Source of the DNA: Tetrahymena thermophila SB210 | Taxonomy: Eukaryota; Ciliophora; Oligohymenophorea; Hymenostomatida; Tetrahymenidae | DNA: 64,000 bases | Assembly: GCF_000189635.1 (NCBI RefSeq) | Contig: NW_002476387.1 | Coordinates: 124,001-188,000, forward strand | Reading direction: 5' to 3' | Part shown: positions 13,601 through 26,291 of the stretch, piece by piece | Position numbering within the stretch: the stretch's first letter is position 1 | Layout: each line of letters starts with the position of its first letter | Notes under the pieces: generated by a model | Database searches by the model: none | Seen by the model: the letters and a program-made list of their open reading frames with translations, nothing else | Told to the model about the DNA's origin: nothing | Translations under genes and position numbers: made by a program

Positions 13601-15437
13601 CAAAACTGCCATTTAGGTAAATCTTTTATGCCAAAGCTTGAAGAGCTGATAGCAGGATTTAATAATGAAGATTAAGAATTTAATACCGAATTTAGATTAT
13701 TCTTAACATCTATGCCTTGTGATTATTTCCCTGTATCAATCCTGTAAAACGGAGTTAAGCTTACTAACGAACCGTAAAATCAATTAAATTATTTAAAATT
13801 TATATATTAAAATTATTTATTTAATATTAGACCAAAAGGAATAAAATCAAACATCTAAAAGAGCTATGCAGAACTATCAGAAGAAAGATTTGAAAGCTGC
13901 ACTAAAGAAAAACCATGGAAGAAATTGCTTTATTCTATATCATTCTTCCATGCCATTATTTAAGAAAGAAGAAAGTTTGGTCCTTTGGGATGGAATATTA
14001 GATATGAATTTAATGATTCAGATTTGGATACAAGTATCACTATTCTGCGTGATATGTTAGAAGTGAATGAAGAAATTCCTTGGGATGCACTCAGATATGT
14101 TATAGGTTAAATTACTTATGGTGGTCGTGTTACAGATGATTGGGACAGAAGAACATTGATGGCTATTCTAAATAGTTTCCTTAATGAAGAAGTGCTTTTA
14201 GATACTTATAAATTTTCTGAGTCAGGAATTTATATGTCATCTAAAATAGGAAAGCTGAAAGATTATAGGTAATTTATTATTTTATTTTTATAATATTAAA
14301 ATTATTTATTTATTTATAACAAAAGATCATTAATTGAAAAATACCCTGCCTTTGAGTCACCTGAAGTGTTTGGTATGCACGAAAATGCTAACATAACATT
14401 CTAGCTGAAGGAATCAAAAATAGCTCTTGACACCATCTTAAATATGCAGCCAAGAGAAAATACTGCAAGTGGAGAAGGTTAGAAGACTCCTGACCAAATT
14501 ATAGAAGAAATGTGCAATATGTTTGAAGAAAGATTGCCTCCTCCTCTTAAGAAAGAAGTATTCACTTCTAAAAAACCTGAATCAATCGATTCTTTGCAAG
14601 TTTGCATGGTAAAAATAAATAAATAAATTCATAAAATTTATTCAAATAAAAATTCCTAATTTTATTTATTCGTTTTAAATATTCATGTTTCATAAAAAAA
14701 TAAAATAGAATCAAGAGTGTGAGAGATTTAACAAATTGCTTTCAGTTATGAAATAGAGTTTGAGTAATTTGAAAAAAGCTATTAAGGGTGAGGTTGTTAT
14801 GAGCGCCGAACTTGATAAGACATATACAAGTATGATGAATAACACAGTGCCTGAAATGTGGAAGGCTCGCTCTTATCCTTCGCTTAAGCCTTTGCAAAGT
14901 TGGTTTGAAGATCTTGTAAAGAGAACTGAATTTTTCCGCTAGTGGCTTAACTTGGATGGAAAGCCCAAAGTGTATTGGCTTCCCGCTTTCTTCTTCCCTC
15001 AAGGTTTCTTAACATCAGTTTTGCAAAACTTTGCTCGTTAAAATAAAATTGCAATTGACGTGCTCAATTTCGGATTTAAATTTAGTAAATATACTGAACC
15101 TGAATAGGTAATAGAAATGTCTATTACTGGAGCTTACATATACGGTCTATTTATAGAAGGCTGTTAATTTGATGTAAGTAAGGGTATTTTAGAAGATAGT
15201 AGTCCTGGTGTAATGTATACTTCAGCTCCTGTAATTGAATTTGTGCCTAACGAAAATTATTAGTCAAAATAAGAAGATTATAGAATGCCTGTATATAAAA
15301 CAACTTCAAGAGCAGGTACACTTTCAACAACCGGTCATTCAACTAACTTTATTATAGGTATTGATACACCAACTAAAAAGAAGCCAGAATATTGGATTTT
15401 AAAGGGAGCTGCTTATACTTGTGCTTTGAATGATTGA
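1604..15437 (+). CDS. axonemal dynein heavy chain, single-headed inner-arm type
   Basis: Force-generating ATPase of the ciliary axoneme. I read 24 exons: 1604-2260, 2577-3237, 3290-3609, 3672-4400, 4451-5205, 5255-5692, 5754-6055, 6124-6509, 6568-7306, 7375-7724, 7778-8558, 8612-9008, 9063-9492, 9552-9941, 10007-10716, 10777-11053, 11110-11279, 11341-11824, 11876-12088, 12149-13324, 13397-13773, 13831-14268, 14326-14608, 14709-15437. They sum to 4064 codons including TGA, a normal family length. Seen: linker (DHC_N2) around residues 950-1350; AAA1 P-loop GPAGTGKT near 1400; AAA2 GPTMGGKS near 1690; AAA3 GLTGTGKT near 2044; AAA4 GVGGSGKKS near 2395; antiparallel coiled-coil stalk about 2620-2920 flanking the microtubule-binding tip; a C-terminal domain with the [10 protein letters not shown] signature. 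The C terminus and the 'ITHFIDD' N-terminal region favour the DNAH3/6/7/12 group, perhaps DNAH6 (inference). The start is the first in-frame ATG after an in-frame TGA at 1484. AAA1 is unusual just before Walker B (see findings). Confidence 0.93.
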
Positions 15438-16245
15438 TAAATTGATTTAAAACGAACGAAAGAAACAAAGAACGAATAAAATTAGTTTGAATAATTTATT
15501 AAACCAAATTTAATAAAATTCTATTTATTTGCATTAAAATACTTTATACTGAATTTTTTATATTTTAATTTTGTTTAATCTCAAAATTAGGTAATAAATT
15601 AAATTAAATAAAATTGAAATAAATTATTAATTTATTTAATTTGAATTAGCTTTAAATCAATAAAATAGATTTTTGTAAAATAAATTTGCTTTGAATTTCT
15701 TTTGTTTTCGAATAAAATAATTTTTGGTAGAATAATTTGGAATAACAATTTAAATCTTTAAATATTTTAATTTTTTTTAGTTTAAATTTATTCATCCCTT
15801 ATGATGAAGACTCATAAATAAAAAAATAATGTCTTTTAGAGTGTATTTATTAACAGTAAAATTACTATACTACAAAAAAATAAATAAGATCCAAACGCTT
15901 CATATAATGAAAATCAGAGTAATCAAAAATACATTAATTAATAGGAAAATTATTTAAGAGATAAAAATTAATAGTAAAATAAAAAACTTAAATGATATAC
16001 TATATGAAAGTATTTTTATATTTTTTAAATTGGAATATCATGGCTTATATATTTTTGTACTATCTACTACTTTAGTAATATAAGTAAAAATATTTTTAGA
16101 GATTGGTTTTAAAATTATAAAATTCGTTAATAAAGAAAGCCAATTAAAAAGAAGTAATAATTTACCAAGAATTAACAATAAGAGCTTAATTATTAATCTT
16201 AAGGAGTAAAATACAAATAATTATTAGTATAATATAGATATAGTA
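15438..16245. other. intergenic region; possible N-terminal extension of the next gene
   Basis: AT-rich spacer after the dynein stop. From an ATG at 15829 the frame is open and in phase with the next gene's chosen start at 16246, adding 139 residues. That extension is nearly all Ile/Asn/Lys/Leu and looks like translated spacer, so I left it out. Confidence 0.55.
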
Positions 16246-19200
16246 ATGTCAAGTTAAGGATCTGTTACTATTTAGTTATTTATTTTTTTTATAAATATAT
16301 GCCTTGCCATTTTTGATAAAGTGACTCATATATTGTATTATTTTAAGCAAACAATTTAAGCCTAGTACCTTTAAGGTTTGATATTATTTTTTCTGTTTGC
16401 TTCTCCTATAGTATAGGCTATATCATGGGCTATTATTTTAGGTTAGATTAGTTTAGGAGAAAAGTTTTCAGAGAATGTAAAAGTAAAAAGCGCTAAGACT
16501 CAATTTTAGTATTATAGATTAATTGTCTTTGAAGGATTTTTTTACATTTTAAGGCTTATCTTTTGCACTATTAAGCAGATTCCTTTATCAATTTTTATTA
16601 CCATACTTTAAGAAATAAAGATGTTCCCTATTGCTTTATTTGGATATTCATATTTAAAATACAAAGCTATCATTACAACAACTATAATGAATAATATCGC
16701 TCCTCTAATTGAAGAAAAGAGGAAGCTTTAGCTATAGCAGAAGGAAAAAGAAATTAACTATTCATAAACTTTAGAAAAAATTCAATAAACTAGAAGAAGA
16801 GGATTAAACCAAATTAATAACTTTTAAGATGCTTTAAATCAGTATGATTAGAGTTCAAATAAAGCTAATTTAAATTAATCAATAGCAGAATAATAAGAAA
16901 AGAACTTAGATATGTCAATGCAGCATCGATAACATCTGAGATAAAGCTTGTTAGAAAAAAATTATGAAAAGAAATAAACGAAAAACAGCTAAAAAACTAG
17001 CATAAAAAGCAATTTTTTTGAAAATTCTGATTATCATGTTAATTAAAAAGATATTTAATTCAATTAACAAAGTCCTCCAAAATAATTAAATAATCATAAT
17101 ATTCTCCTAAAGCAGTGTAACTAACTTATTTTCATTTTTTTAAAAGAAATAAAATTTTAAAATATCTAAATTAGAAGGTTCAAACGAAAACAGCATAAAT
17201 ATTCCTATGAATATCCTCGATAAATATTCAAATTAGCATTAACAGTAAACATATGAATCAAAAAATTCAGTTGTGAGCTCTTAAGATGAAGAAGATGATA
17301 GCAATTATATGTAGGAAGATGACGATAAAGATGAGGAATCTTAAAGAAAAGGATCTCTTTATGTAAATAAATTAAAATAAGGAGGTTCTGAAAAGAAAGG
17401 CTTTGCTAGAATTGTACAAATTGTTCAACAAAAGAATATTGAAATGACTGGAAAAAATAGTTAATTTGCTCCAGGAAATAGCAGAAAATCTAATATCAAT
17501 GGGAAAATTTTTAACTAATAAGAGGATGAAGCAAATAGTTAATTAAAACATAATTTAGATGTGCTTCTAGACGCAAATAGTCAACCTAGTCTTTAAATGC
17601 TAGTGTTCGATAAGAATTTAAATAATTTTTTCTTGATAACCAATATCATTTAAACTTTTTTTGAAGCCCTTCCTTTGAGTATTTTACAATACATAAATAA
17701 CGAATTAGGTCATCTTTGGTATTACAAAGACGGAAGCTACAATTATTTAGTCATACTGTCATTTTTTTCTAGTTGTTTAATGATATTTCAATTTGGTGTT
17801 TAGCTTATTTAGTTGCTTTACAGTAAAAATATTTCCATATTTTACTAAACCATGCAGTATCTTAATAACTATAATCTTTAGAATTAAAAAAAAAATTCTT
17901 CTTCATACAATCTTGGATCCCTATTTCCAATGACATCTACAGTCAATATTTAGAAAATAAATTAGCTTGAAAAATTAAGTAATTTGTCTTAAAATGCTTT
18001 AGACAAGATTACCATTCTAACTATATCATTGCCTGACAATGCAGTTTATTTCGAGTACATTATGCATTTAACAAAAGAATCAATTGTTAAAATAAAAAAT
18101 GTATAGCAGCTGCATTTAAATTTTAAGTAAAATTAAGTTTAATTATCATGAAATAATTTTCAAACAAAAAAAATTAGAAATAATAGGATAAAAGAATTAA
18201 CAAAATTGATAGAAATTTTAAATTTAGCATTCAGCTAAAAATTGTTAAGCACAATAAGTTTAAAGCTTTAAGATAATATTTATGATATTAAAAATTCTAA
18301 TGAGTTGGTAAATAGGGTTCAACTTTGGGAGTACAACAAAATTAAAAAGGAATCTGTGAAAATAAATAAAATAATAATAGAGTAAGTTTATTTAGCTAAC
18401 TTTTAATATTTATTTTATCATTAAAAAAAAGTGACTATCAAACGATAATTGGGATCAAGAATGATGCTCTTTTGCAAGAAAAATACCGTGTTTATAAAGA
18501 GCTTATTCATATTCCTAAGAATCAGCAAAAGAAATATAAATTTTACTTTTAGTCTAAGTAAAATTAAAGCTAATATTGCAAAATATTTATTTATTTTAAT
18601 ATATTATCATTAAAAGTTCTGAATAAATGAGTTATAAAACATTCACTAACATTTTATCTTATGTTTTGAATTACTTATAGAGTCTAAAAAACTTTTAAGT
18701 AATCCTCTTTTAAGTCTTAGGTGAATAATCAAAATATTAAAAATTATTACATGAATTTAATAAATGTACTTCATTAAATTAATATGTAATTGGCACTGAG
18801 TAAATAATTTTAATTATTATTAAAAAAGCTCATTTAAAATTTAAAAATAATTAGAGATAATGGTATTTTGGGTTCTTATGGCTTTGACTTAGAAGTAAAA
18901 AACTAAAAAGTTGTTTTTACCAAGTAGAATTTGTAAGGTTTATTTATTTTATTAGATTTAATATTTATTCATTTTTCTTAATTTAAAGTGACTTATAGCT
19001 CGATTCTTAGATTCTTATTTTAGACTATGAACTTCAAAAATATAATTTAAAAAATAATATTGAATAATTTACCCTTAACTACCAGCCTTAGATTATGTAC
19101 AAAACTGTTGACAAAGAATAAAGCAATGATTGCTTAATCTCAAGAGGCATTGATATTATAACAAAATATACAAAGGTTTCCAGCTTGGAATTTATTTTAA

Positions 19201-20725
19201 GAGATTGCGTTTTGTAACATAGATTCCTGGTGAGCATGAAAGATATATTTACATTCCTTCCTAAATTATAAGCATTGTGTTTTGACTTTAGGTAATTAAT
19301 AAAAAAATAATTTATATTTATAAACAAATATATTTATTAAACAGTACCTGCACTTTAGATTCAAGATTTTTGCATACTTTCTTACTTGGATTTTAATTTT
19401 CAAGCAATAAATTGTTAAAATTCTCCATAGACCTTTCAGGGTAATTTATAAATTAAAATATCATTTCATTTTAAAAGCATTTAAAATAGGGTTTACTTTG
19501 ATGAATCAATTTTTTTGCTCTTTAAAAACACTATAAAATAAATGGAAAACTTGGAAGATTTAACTATCAAAATGAAGTAAATAAAATATCTCCTCAAAAT
19601 AAATAAATAAATTAAAAATTTTATTGGAAATTAGGGGAATACCTTTTGACCACTTTTAAGATAATAAGGCCTTAATTTAAAATTCTGAGAAATTAAGATC
19701 TATAGAAATCTAGCTTTGGTAATTATCTATTTTTCTTTGCTAATCCACAAAATATATTTAAGTCGACTATTCAAATTTTATTAGGGAAAATTCAAAAACT
19801 GAATAAAAGGAATAACCATCCATAAATTTATTTGATGGAACATTAAGTTATCTTCAAAAAATAAAATTAAGCTTAAGGTAAATCAATAAATTTGTTTTTT
19901 AAGTACTTTAAAAATGTATTCTTTAAATAAGGAAAAATCAGATAAAAGATGATAATTTGTAAACTTTAGTGAAAAAAATCAAAACTCCAGAAAGTCTAGA
20001 AGAACTTTATCTTGATTATTAAAATAATTTAATTGAGGGTAATAGTCTTTAATAATTTTCATCTGATTTGTAAATAATGTGCAATCTAAATCATCTAACT
20101 ATTAACTTACAGTAAATGAAATTTTCAATTCAAACCAAAATAAATATTAATAAAAATTAACACATAATAAATAAAATAAAGTTAAAACTAAGTTGGGGAT
20201 TTTTTCTGCAAGCAAATCTTAAGAGGATGTATTGCTTTACAAAACTGCAAGAAGATGGAATTAGATTTCGGGTATTAATTTTATTTGAAGCTTTGATATT
20301 TTGAAATTAAATTATTCCATTTAAAATATAGTTTCAATAATATTACAGACGATTCTGCCATTGATTGGATTAAAAATCTCAATTTACTTCCTTGCACTTA
20401 ATTTTTTTCATTGAATTTTGAGTAAATAAATAAAATTAGCTAAATTTACATTTTTTTTAAATATAGATTTTTAATATAATTAAAGGAATAATCATTTGAC
20501 AAATTAATTTATTGATGTTTTTTGTAGCAAGTTGTAAAATTTACAATAATTTGCTTCCTACTGCATATTAATTAAGTAAAATTTATTTGCTTTTAATTTT
20601 AGCTAAATTTATTTTTTAAATACTTTTAATTCAGCAATAATAAATACAATGTAGAAAAAGTAAAGGAGTATATTGTTACTTCTTTAATTATTCAAAACTA
20701 GAGCAGGTATATTGGTTATCTGTGA
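16246..20725 (+). CDS. multi-pass membrane protein (XK-like, tentative) with LRR-like C-terminal half
   Basis: Fifteen exons fit one frame: 16246-17116, 17175-18126, 18178-18381, 18432-18557, 18617-18799, 18855-18932, 18989-19291, 19345-19440, 19490-19576, 19635-19877, 19932-20111, 20182-20271, 20332-20421, 20528-20575, 20635-20725; 1214 codons including TGA. The first ~150 residues hold several hydrophobic segments. A Gln/Asn/Ser/Lys-rich acidic loop (about 170-440) follows, then a second membrane block containing FFEALPLSILQY near residue 452, which resembles the E-x-x-PQ-x-x-LQ helix of XK-related scramblases. From about residue 600 the protein is built of degenerate leucine-rich units (for example LTINLHQNQVGD and ELDFGFNNITDD), of the kind common in ciliate LRR proteins. 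Function is unknown; lipid scrambling is only a guess from the weak XK resemblance. It could be two adjacent genes (breaks possible near 18150 or 18629), but every splice needed to join them is GT-AG and phase-correct. Confidence 0.6.
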
Positions 20726-21340
20726 GTTGTTCTCTCTCATTTTTTCAAATATTTAACAAATTATTAAACTAAAATTTTATAAATTTATTGTTATTTTAAT
20801 TATTTTCTATAATATATTTGCTGTAAATATTTTAATAAATGAAGTTTTCTTTTTAGAAAGAGAAGAAAAATTAATAATGTAGATAAAAAACATAGGAAAA
20901 TTTTTTGATTAATTTACTGCTTATTCGATATGTATTGAAAGATACTTATTAATTTATTAAAATATATTTTGGATTGAAATAATAACAGTGTTTGTATTCT
21001 AATTATTAATATTAAGTTAAATTTAATCTTGACCGATCAGAAATAAAGTGTTATCACTAATTTTAGAGGTATTTCTAAATAATTACAAGATTTATAAAAA
21101 TTCTTTATGAGAGTCAATAAAATTTTAGATTCTCACTTTGAAGATTAGATATATTAATTTATAAATTGTTCCCTAAGATAAATCCACTCACTAAAAACAA
21201 AGAAAAATTTGATAAAGCCTTTAAAATATAAATACTTTTTTTGATTTGTGAGTATATTTTGAAAAGGATTACCACTTTTACTAATTATTATAAAATTTTG
21301 GAAAAAAAAAAAATTCAAAAAGAAGTATAAAAATAAAAAA
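20726..21340. other. AT-rich intergenic region
   Basis: Spacer between the membrane/LRR gene and the small secreted protein gene, both on the plus strand. It ends with an A-rich leader directly before the next ATG. No feature recognised. Confidence 0.6.
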
Positions 21341-21637
21341 ATGAATAAATAATTAGTTTTATTTTTGGTTTCAGTCTTGGCTTTAGTCGGTCTTTCCATC
21401 TTCATGCTTTAACCTCTTGGTGATCATACTGACTGTTTCTAATACCACGATTCTAATAAATGCACTCATATGGGATGTAAATGGGATGGAAGCATGTGCC
21501 ATGATTCTGATTCTGAATTCTTCTTAAAATCATCAGGCTAATATAAAAAACATAGCTGCCCAAGCACTAGCAACCCAGAAGAATGTGCAAAATCTGGATG
21601 CTAATTTGTTGCACACATTTGTGTTGACATGGATTGA
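21341..21637 (+). CDS. small secreted cysteine-rich protein
   Basis: Single-exon frame of 98 residues ending in TGA. Residues 1 to about 22 form a typical signal peptide (Lys then a Leu/Val/Phe/Ala core). The mature part has eight cysteines, several as CxxxxC or GC pairs (TDC, NKCTHMGC, SMC, HSC, EEC, SGC, HIC), so four disulphides are likely. This is the plan of many short ciliate secreted or granule proteins of unknown function. The ATG follows an A-rich stretch (ataaaaaaATG), the usual ciliate start context. No homologue family is recognised. Confidence 0.75.
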
Positions 21638-22417
21638 AAAAAATCATTAATGATATGAAAATATTTCAACAATAAATTATACTATTATAAAAAATCTATT
21701 TCAAAATATTGTAATGCATTTATATTTTACTTTGCAAGTTTAAGTATCATAATTTTGTTTGACTCATATAATAATTACTTATTCCAAACGTTATTAAATC
21801 ATTTTTTAGCTAATGTTTTTAAACTTGTTGTCTATATTTTAAAATGTGATTTTTTTTTCAAATTTATGAAGAAATAGCATAAACCAATAGTAAAAATTAT
21901 TATTAGAAAGACTATATCAAAAACCAAATGTATATTTTTTATAAAAGAAAAAATTGGCTAATCATATAAAAAATCAAATTTCTGAAAAGAATATGAATCA
22001 TGAGAGAAAGGATAATCTAATTATTTTTTAATCTAAATAATAATTTACTTTTTTAATATTTTAATTTCAAAAAAATAAATTATTTTTATTATGATAATAT
22101 CAATAATAAATTGATGAAAATTCTAATTTTTGAAGAAAATTTTTATCTTTTATTCAATTAAATTATTTTTTAAATCACTTTTTTGATTAAAACTTGTAAG
22201 TCCTTCCTAAGTAATAGTTAAAAAAAATATTTGCTTTTGTTTTAACAAATTAATTTAGATACTTTTTTTATTTTGAATGATGATTTATATGAATAGAATT
22301 GAAATTAATGTTTGCTTATTATTTAAAAAAATACTTTATTAAATTTAGGATAGTATTTTGATTAGAAATTAATTTATTAGTTAAATATAAAATTTATCTA
22401 GAGTTAAATCTAGTATT
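21638..22417. other. AT-rich intergenic region
   Basis: Spacer between the secreted Cys-rich gene and the duplicated 3' flank of the DENN gene. All frames are interrupted by TGA and composition is very AT-rich. Nothing recognised. Confidence 0.6.
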
Positions 22418-22643
22418 GAAAGTATAATTTTTGGAGGGTAAATATGAAAATATATTTGCTAATTTACATGAAATAAATATTTTAAATTAATAAATTGAAA
22501 CCAAAAATAAGAAGGAAATTAAAGATTTTTAAAAACATAAATCTCTAATTTACACAAAATTTATAATAAATTAAATGATAATGAAATAATAAAGTAAAAA
22601 TTTGATGTAAGTTTTAACTTGAGGATATGATTTTTATTGTAAA
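22418..22643. repeat. tandem repeat copy A: decayed duplicate of the DENN gene 3' end
   Basis: Direct repeat of copy B (22644-22960). Over the first ~165 bp (starting at ttttggaggg, 22429) the copies differ at only about ten to twelve positions. Copy A then lacks about 100 bp, including the DENN stop codon, and resumes at 22601-22640 with cttgaggatatgattttt, which matches coding sequence of the DENN gene's last exon. It is a broken partial duplicate, not a functional exon. Confidence 0.75.
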
Positions 22644-22960
22644 GAAAGAATACTTTTTGGAGGGTAAATATGAAAATATATTTACTAATTTACATAAAAT
22701 AAATAAATTTTAAATTAATAAATTGTAACCAAGGATAAGAAGAAATTAAAGATTTTTACAAACATAAATCTCTTAATTTACACAAAATTTATAATAAATT
22801 AAATGATAGTGAAATAATAAATTTAAAATGTATTAATGAGTGACAGTATAGTTTGTTTAATTTCATTCAAATTAATAATAATTTTCAATAAAATAAGTAA
22901 ATATTTAGGTGTTTATAAAATTCTTGATGAAAGTTCTATCTTGAGGATATGATTTTTAAA
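22644..22960. repeat. tandem repeat copy B: 3' flank and last-exon end of the DENN gene
   Basis: The second, longer copy abuts copy A head to tail. Bases 22863-22960 are the 3' end of the DENN gene's last exon (minus strand) and 22644-22862 its 3' flank. Retention of coding sense here and its loss in copy A suggest B is the original (inference). Confidence 0.7.
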
Positions 22961-25900
22961 TTAGATTTTAGGAAAAGTTCTGGTAGTCTATTTGCTTTTA
23001 TATTAAAAAAATAAATTAACATTATTCTAATAAAATAAGTAAGATTACATTCGTTTCATGATTAATCATATTTTCTATTTTTTAAGGAAGAATATCAACA
23101 AAACACTGCCTTAGACTTTCGTTGAAAATATTTAATATGATTTCTGAAATTTAGTCATCTTATTTTGTACAGAAATATTTTAATTAATATTCTTCTTTAT
23201 GTTTTTCTGATTCTTTTCTTGATGGGTCACTAAAAATTGATGGCTTTTTTTACAATAAACCTTAAGGATTTATTTGTTAATACACTTTTTCAATCTTATT
23301 GTAAATGTTGTTGAGATTAGGCTACTCAGTTTATATTTTTTTTATCAGCTATTTATTGTTGCAGTAAATTTTGTGGCAATCTAGATCAAAGAATATATGA
23401 TCAGGATATCTGCTATAAACATCTTCTTTTTAAAGATGATGAGTCGAGTTGTTCACTCCCATTATAATAGGGACTGGGGAATCAAAAAGAGTTTACAGAG
23501 TCTCTGGAAGAAGGTAAATTATAGGATAAGGCCAGCTAAAGGGATAAATTAGCTACTCAAATGTATGGCTTATTAATTTATTATAATCATTTTAGTATTC
23601 ATAAAAAAAAAATCATATTGTTTAATTTACATAGTTTGGGTAAGTAAGCATTTGTTTCTGCTATTAAAAATAACTGTGTTTTCTAAGAGTATTGCATGGA
23701 AAATAAACATCAAGTTTTATAAGCTTAAGTTAGAAAGAGATAATGCTAAACTCCATTTATGTGTGTGAATTTGTATTATTTTTTAACTTCCAATTACATA
23801 TTTGTAAGGACCAGCCAGAGTGTCTATAATAATAATTTACTAAAAGTCTGTTATTTATATATCTCTATATGATAAAAACACATCTTGCATATTATCCTTT
23901 ATTATTTATTAAACACAATCTCCATCTAGTTTGTAAATTATCTTTGGATCAGATGATTCAAACTCGCTAAATGAAGAAGTTCTTGATATTTTAATCTAGT
24001 CTTTTCATTAAATATAATATTTATTATTATTTGATTAAAATTTTATTTACTTAAAACATTTATAAGCATTTCTTAAAATAATTCCTAAAACGGATATAGA
24101 GTTACAAAGCAATACACTCTTTTGGTTTCCCAGAAGGATCTATTTTTATGATTTTCAACTTGGAAATTAGATTCATCAAAAGTCTTTTATTAATTATAAA
24201 TTATTATTTTTTATTTCATTTTTAATTTATTTTTATTACGGTTTCTAAATAATCTCTATTTTTGAAGCAATAGCAGTATAATAACCTATGAGGATTTATC
24301 TAATTCAAAACACTTTAATCCTTGTAGTTAATGCTGTCATAATGAGTAGAACCTTTCATCGTAAACATATAAAATTTATTCTAAATCATTGTTTTACTAT
24401 TTGAGAGAATAAACCTTTTATTTAAAAATTTTTTAACTTCTTGCTTATGAAAAAGAAAAATGATTTATTTTTACTGTGTCACTTTTCTAAAAGAAGTCGA
24501 AATCTTTATTTTTTTTGACTTAATTCCTTTCGGAAAAGCAAATTCATGAGCTATTTTTAAAACCTAACTATAAATTAAAAAAAATAATACATTTATTTTT
24601 CCTAAAGAATCAAATTATTTTTTACTCTGTTGGATCGTCAGGATTAAGCGAGGGATAAGAATATAGAATTTTACCAGGGAGAAGTCCTTGCATTGTTTAG
24701 CTATCTTAATCAAATTCTTTCATATCATCTTTGTCACACCCTAAGATGAAAAACTTTTCAAATAATCTAGTGTTTTACTGTGAAACATTAGGATTGCTTG
24801 TAGAGAGAGTAAGACCTTCTTCTGGAATTTAATTCAAAGTAGATTAGTTTTAATTCATTATTATATTTAAATTATTTTCACTGCTTTTTCTATTATTGGC
24901 ATTTGTTTCAATTGATTAAGGAGTTTCAAATTCGAATTCTTTTTTTTAACTTCCCTCATTATTCATAGAAGGAGTTTTTAATTTATTTACAATATCATCA
25001 ACATCATTATTGGAGCTACTTTTTTTGTTTGTCAGAATGATTGATTTTATTGATTAATTTTAACTTCCTCCTACAGCGCCACAGCTATCTATTTCTTCTA
25101 ATTATTCTATGGTTGATCTAATAGTAGAATGGGTCTTTGACATTCTTCTTTGGAATTTAATATGGACTTGCTATTTAAACTAACTTGTTTTATTGCTTGA
25201 ACTTTTCTTATTAAATGTTATTTATGGAAGATCTTAAATTGCATTGTTAATTGAATCATTAACAGAAAATGTATTCTCTTGCAAAATGTCTGCTTCTTTT
25301 ATTTCACTCTACCCTAATCCCTTTTCTTTATCTTCGCCATTCTAATTGTCGTCAAACCCACTATGGCTGCTCGATACTTATTTTATTTCTTTCCCAAATA
25401 ATTTAATTCCTTAGCCTTTATAATCTTTGTAAGGACTTTGCAATTAGCTATTATTGACTCCATCTTGATATTCACTTTCGTAATTTCTTGCTACAATAGA
25501 TTTGCTTATAGCTCTTATATGATCAACTCCTATATTTTATCAATTTTAATAAACTTTCTATTACAAAGCTTACTAAAAATTTTAATAGTTATATAAATAT
25601 TTTAGCTATTTACCTTTATCATTATTAAACCTCACAGAAATAGTCATAGTTCTCTTTCTATTCCTTTCAAAATGCTAAGGAGGAGACTCTTCGTCTGAAA
25701 TTTAAGAACTTTAGCTGCTGGCTGATAATTAACTACTGCTACTTTTCCTTTAAAGTGATTTTTCACATTTCATAGCTAATGCAGTATTGTTTCCGTTTTG
25801 AGTGTATAAAGATTAAATCATATTAGAACTTAAAGTAGGTGTGATATAGTTTTTATTACTGCTTTGCATTCCCTAAATCAATGGCTGCTGACATTTAGAA

Positions 25901-26291
25901 CATAAAATTATTTCTGGCTTAGAAGAAATTTCTAAAATTAGCTTATCATTTTTTTTAACTTCATTTTCTAGCTATTCTCTTGCTTCTTTAGCCTCTTTTT
26001 AGGCTCTAAACAGCTGCTATCTTAAATTATTTACTTCTTGATGTATTTCATCATTTTTTTCTTTCTCAAAGTCTAATTGCTATATTTAAAAATGAAATTT
26101 TTTCTATGTTAAAACTATTATAAACAATAGAATCAGATAATTTTTAAGCATTTTAGCTACATTTAAAAATAAATAAAAGTAGATACTTTTTTTATTTAAT
26201 CGTTTAACGTTTTCAACCTCTCTGCTCTTTTTTCACTCTTATCCAACAGATCTTCTAGCTGCTTATACTTTTCTTTGCTAACCTCACCCAT
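22863..26291 (-). CDS. DENN domain protein (putative Rab guanine-nucleotide exchange factor)
   Basis: DENN proteins load GTP onto Rab GTPases in membrane traffic. Eight exons, read leftward: 26291-26187, 26079-25614, 25529-24626, 24567-24240, 24183-24051, 24000-23631, 23568-23049, 22994-22863; 986 codons including TGA. Residues about 1-100 form a short coiled coil, followed by a CSKCQQP Cys pair, then a long Ser/Gln/Asn-rich linker to about 440. The uDENN part begins at FFILGCDKDD, then KILYSYPS and FAFPKG. The central DENN core carries the diagnostic LIYPFSWPYPIIYLLPE followed by PVPIIMGVNN, and the dDENN tail ends FIKNFINTQIFTYFIE, close to the family's TQMF...FI pattern. All three DENN parts are present in order, so the gene looks intact. 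The Rab partner cannot be told. Its 3' end lies in a tandem duplication. Confidence 0.85.

Noticed and set aside
15829-16245. 139-codon in-phase N-terminal extension of the membrane/LRR gene
   Set aside because: Composition is Ile/Asn/Lys/Leu-rich like translated spacer, with no domain; the ATG at 16246 directly precedes the first hydrophobic segment.
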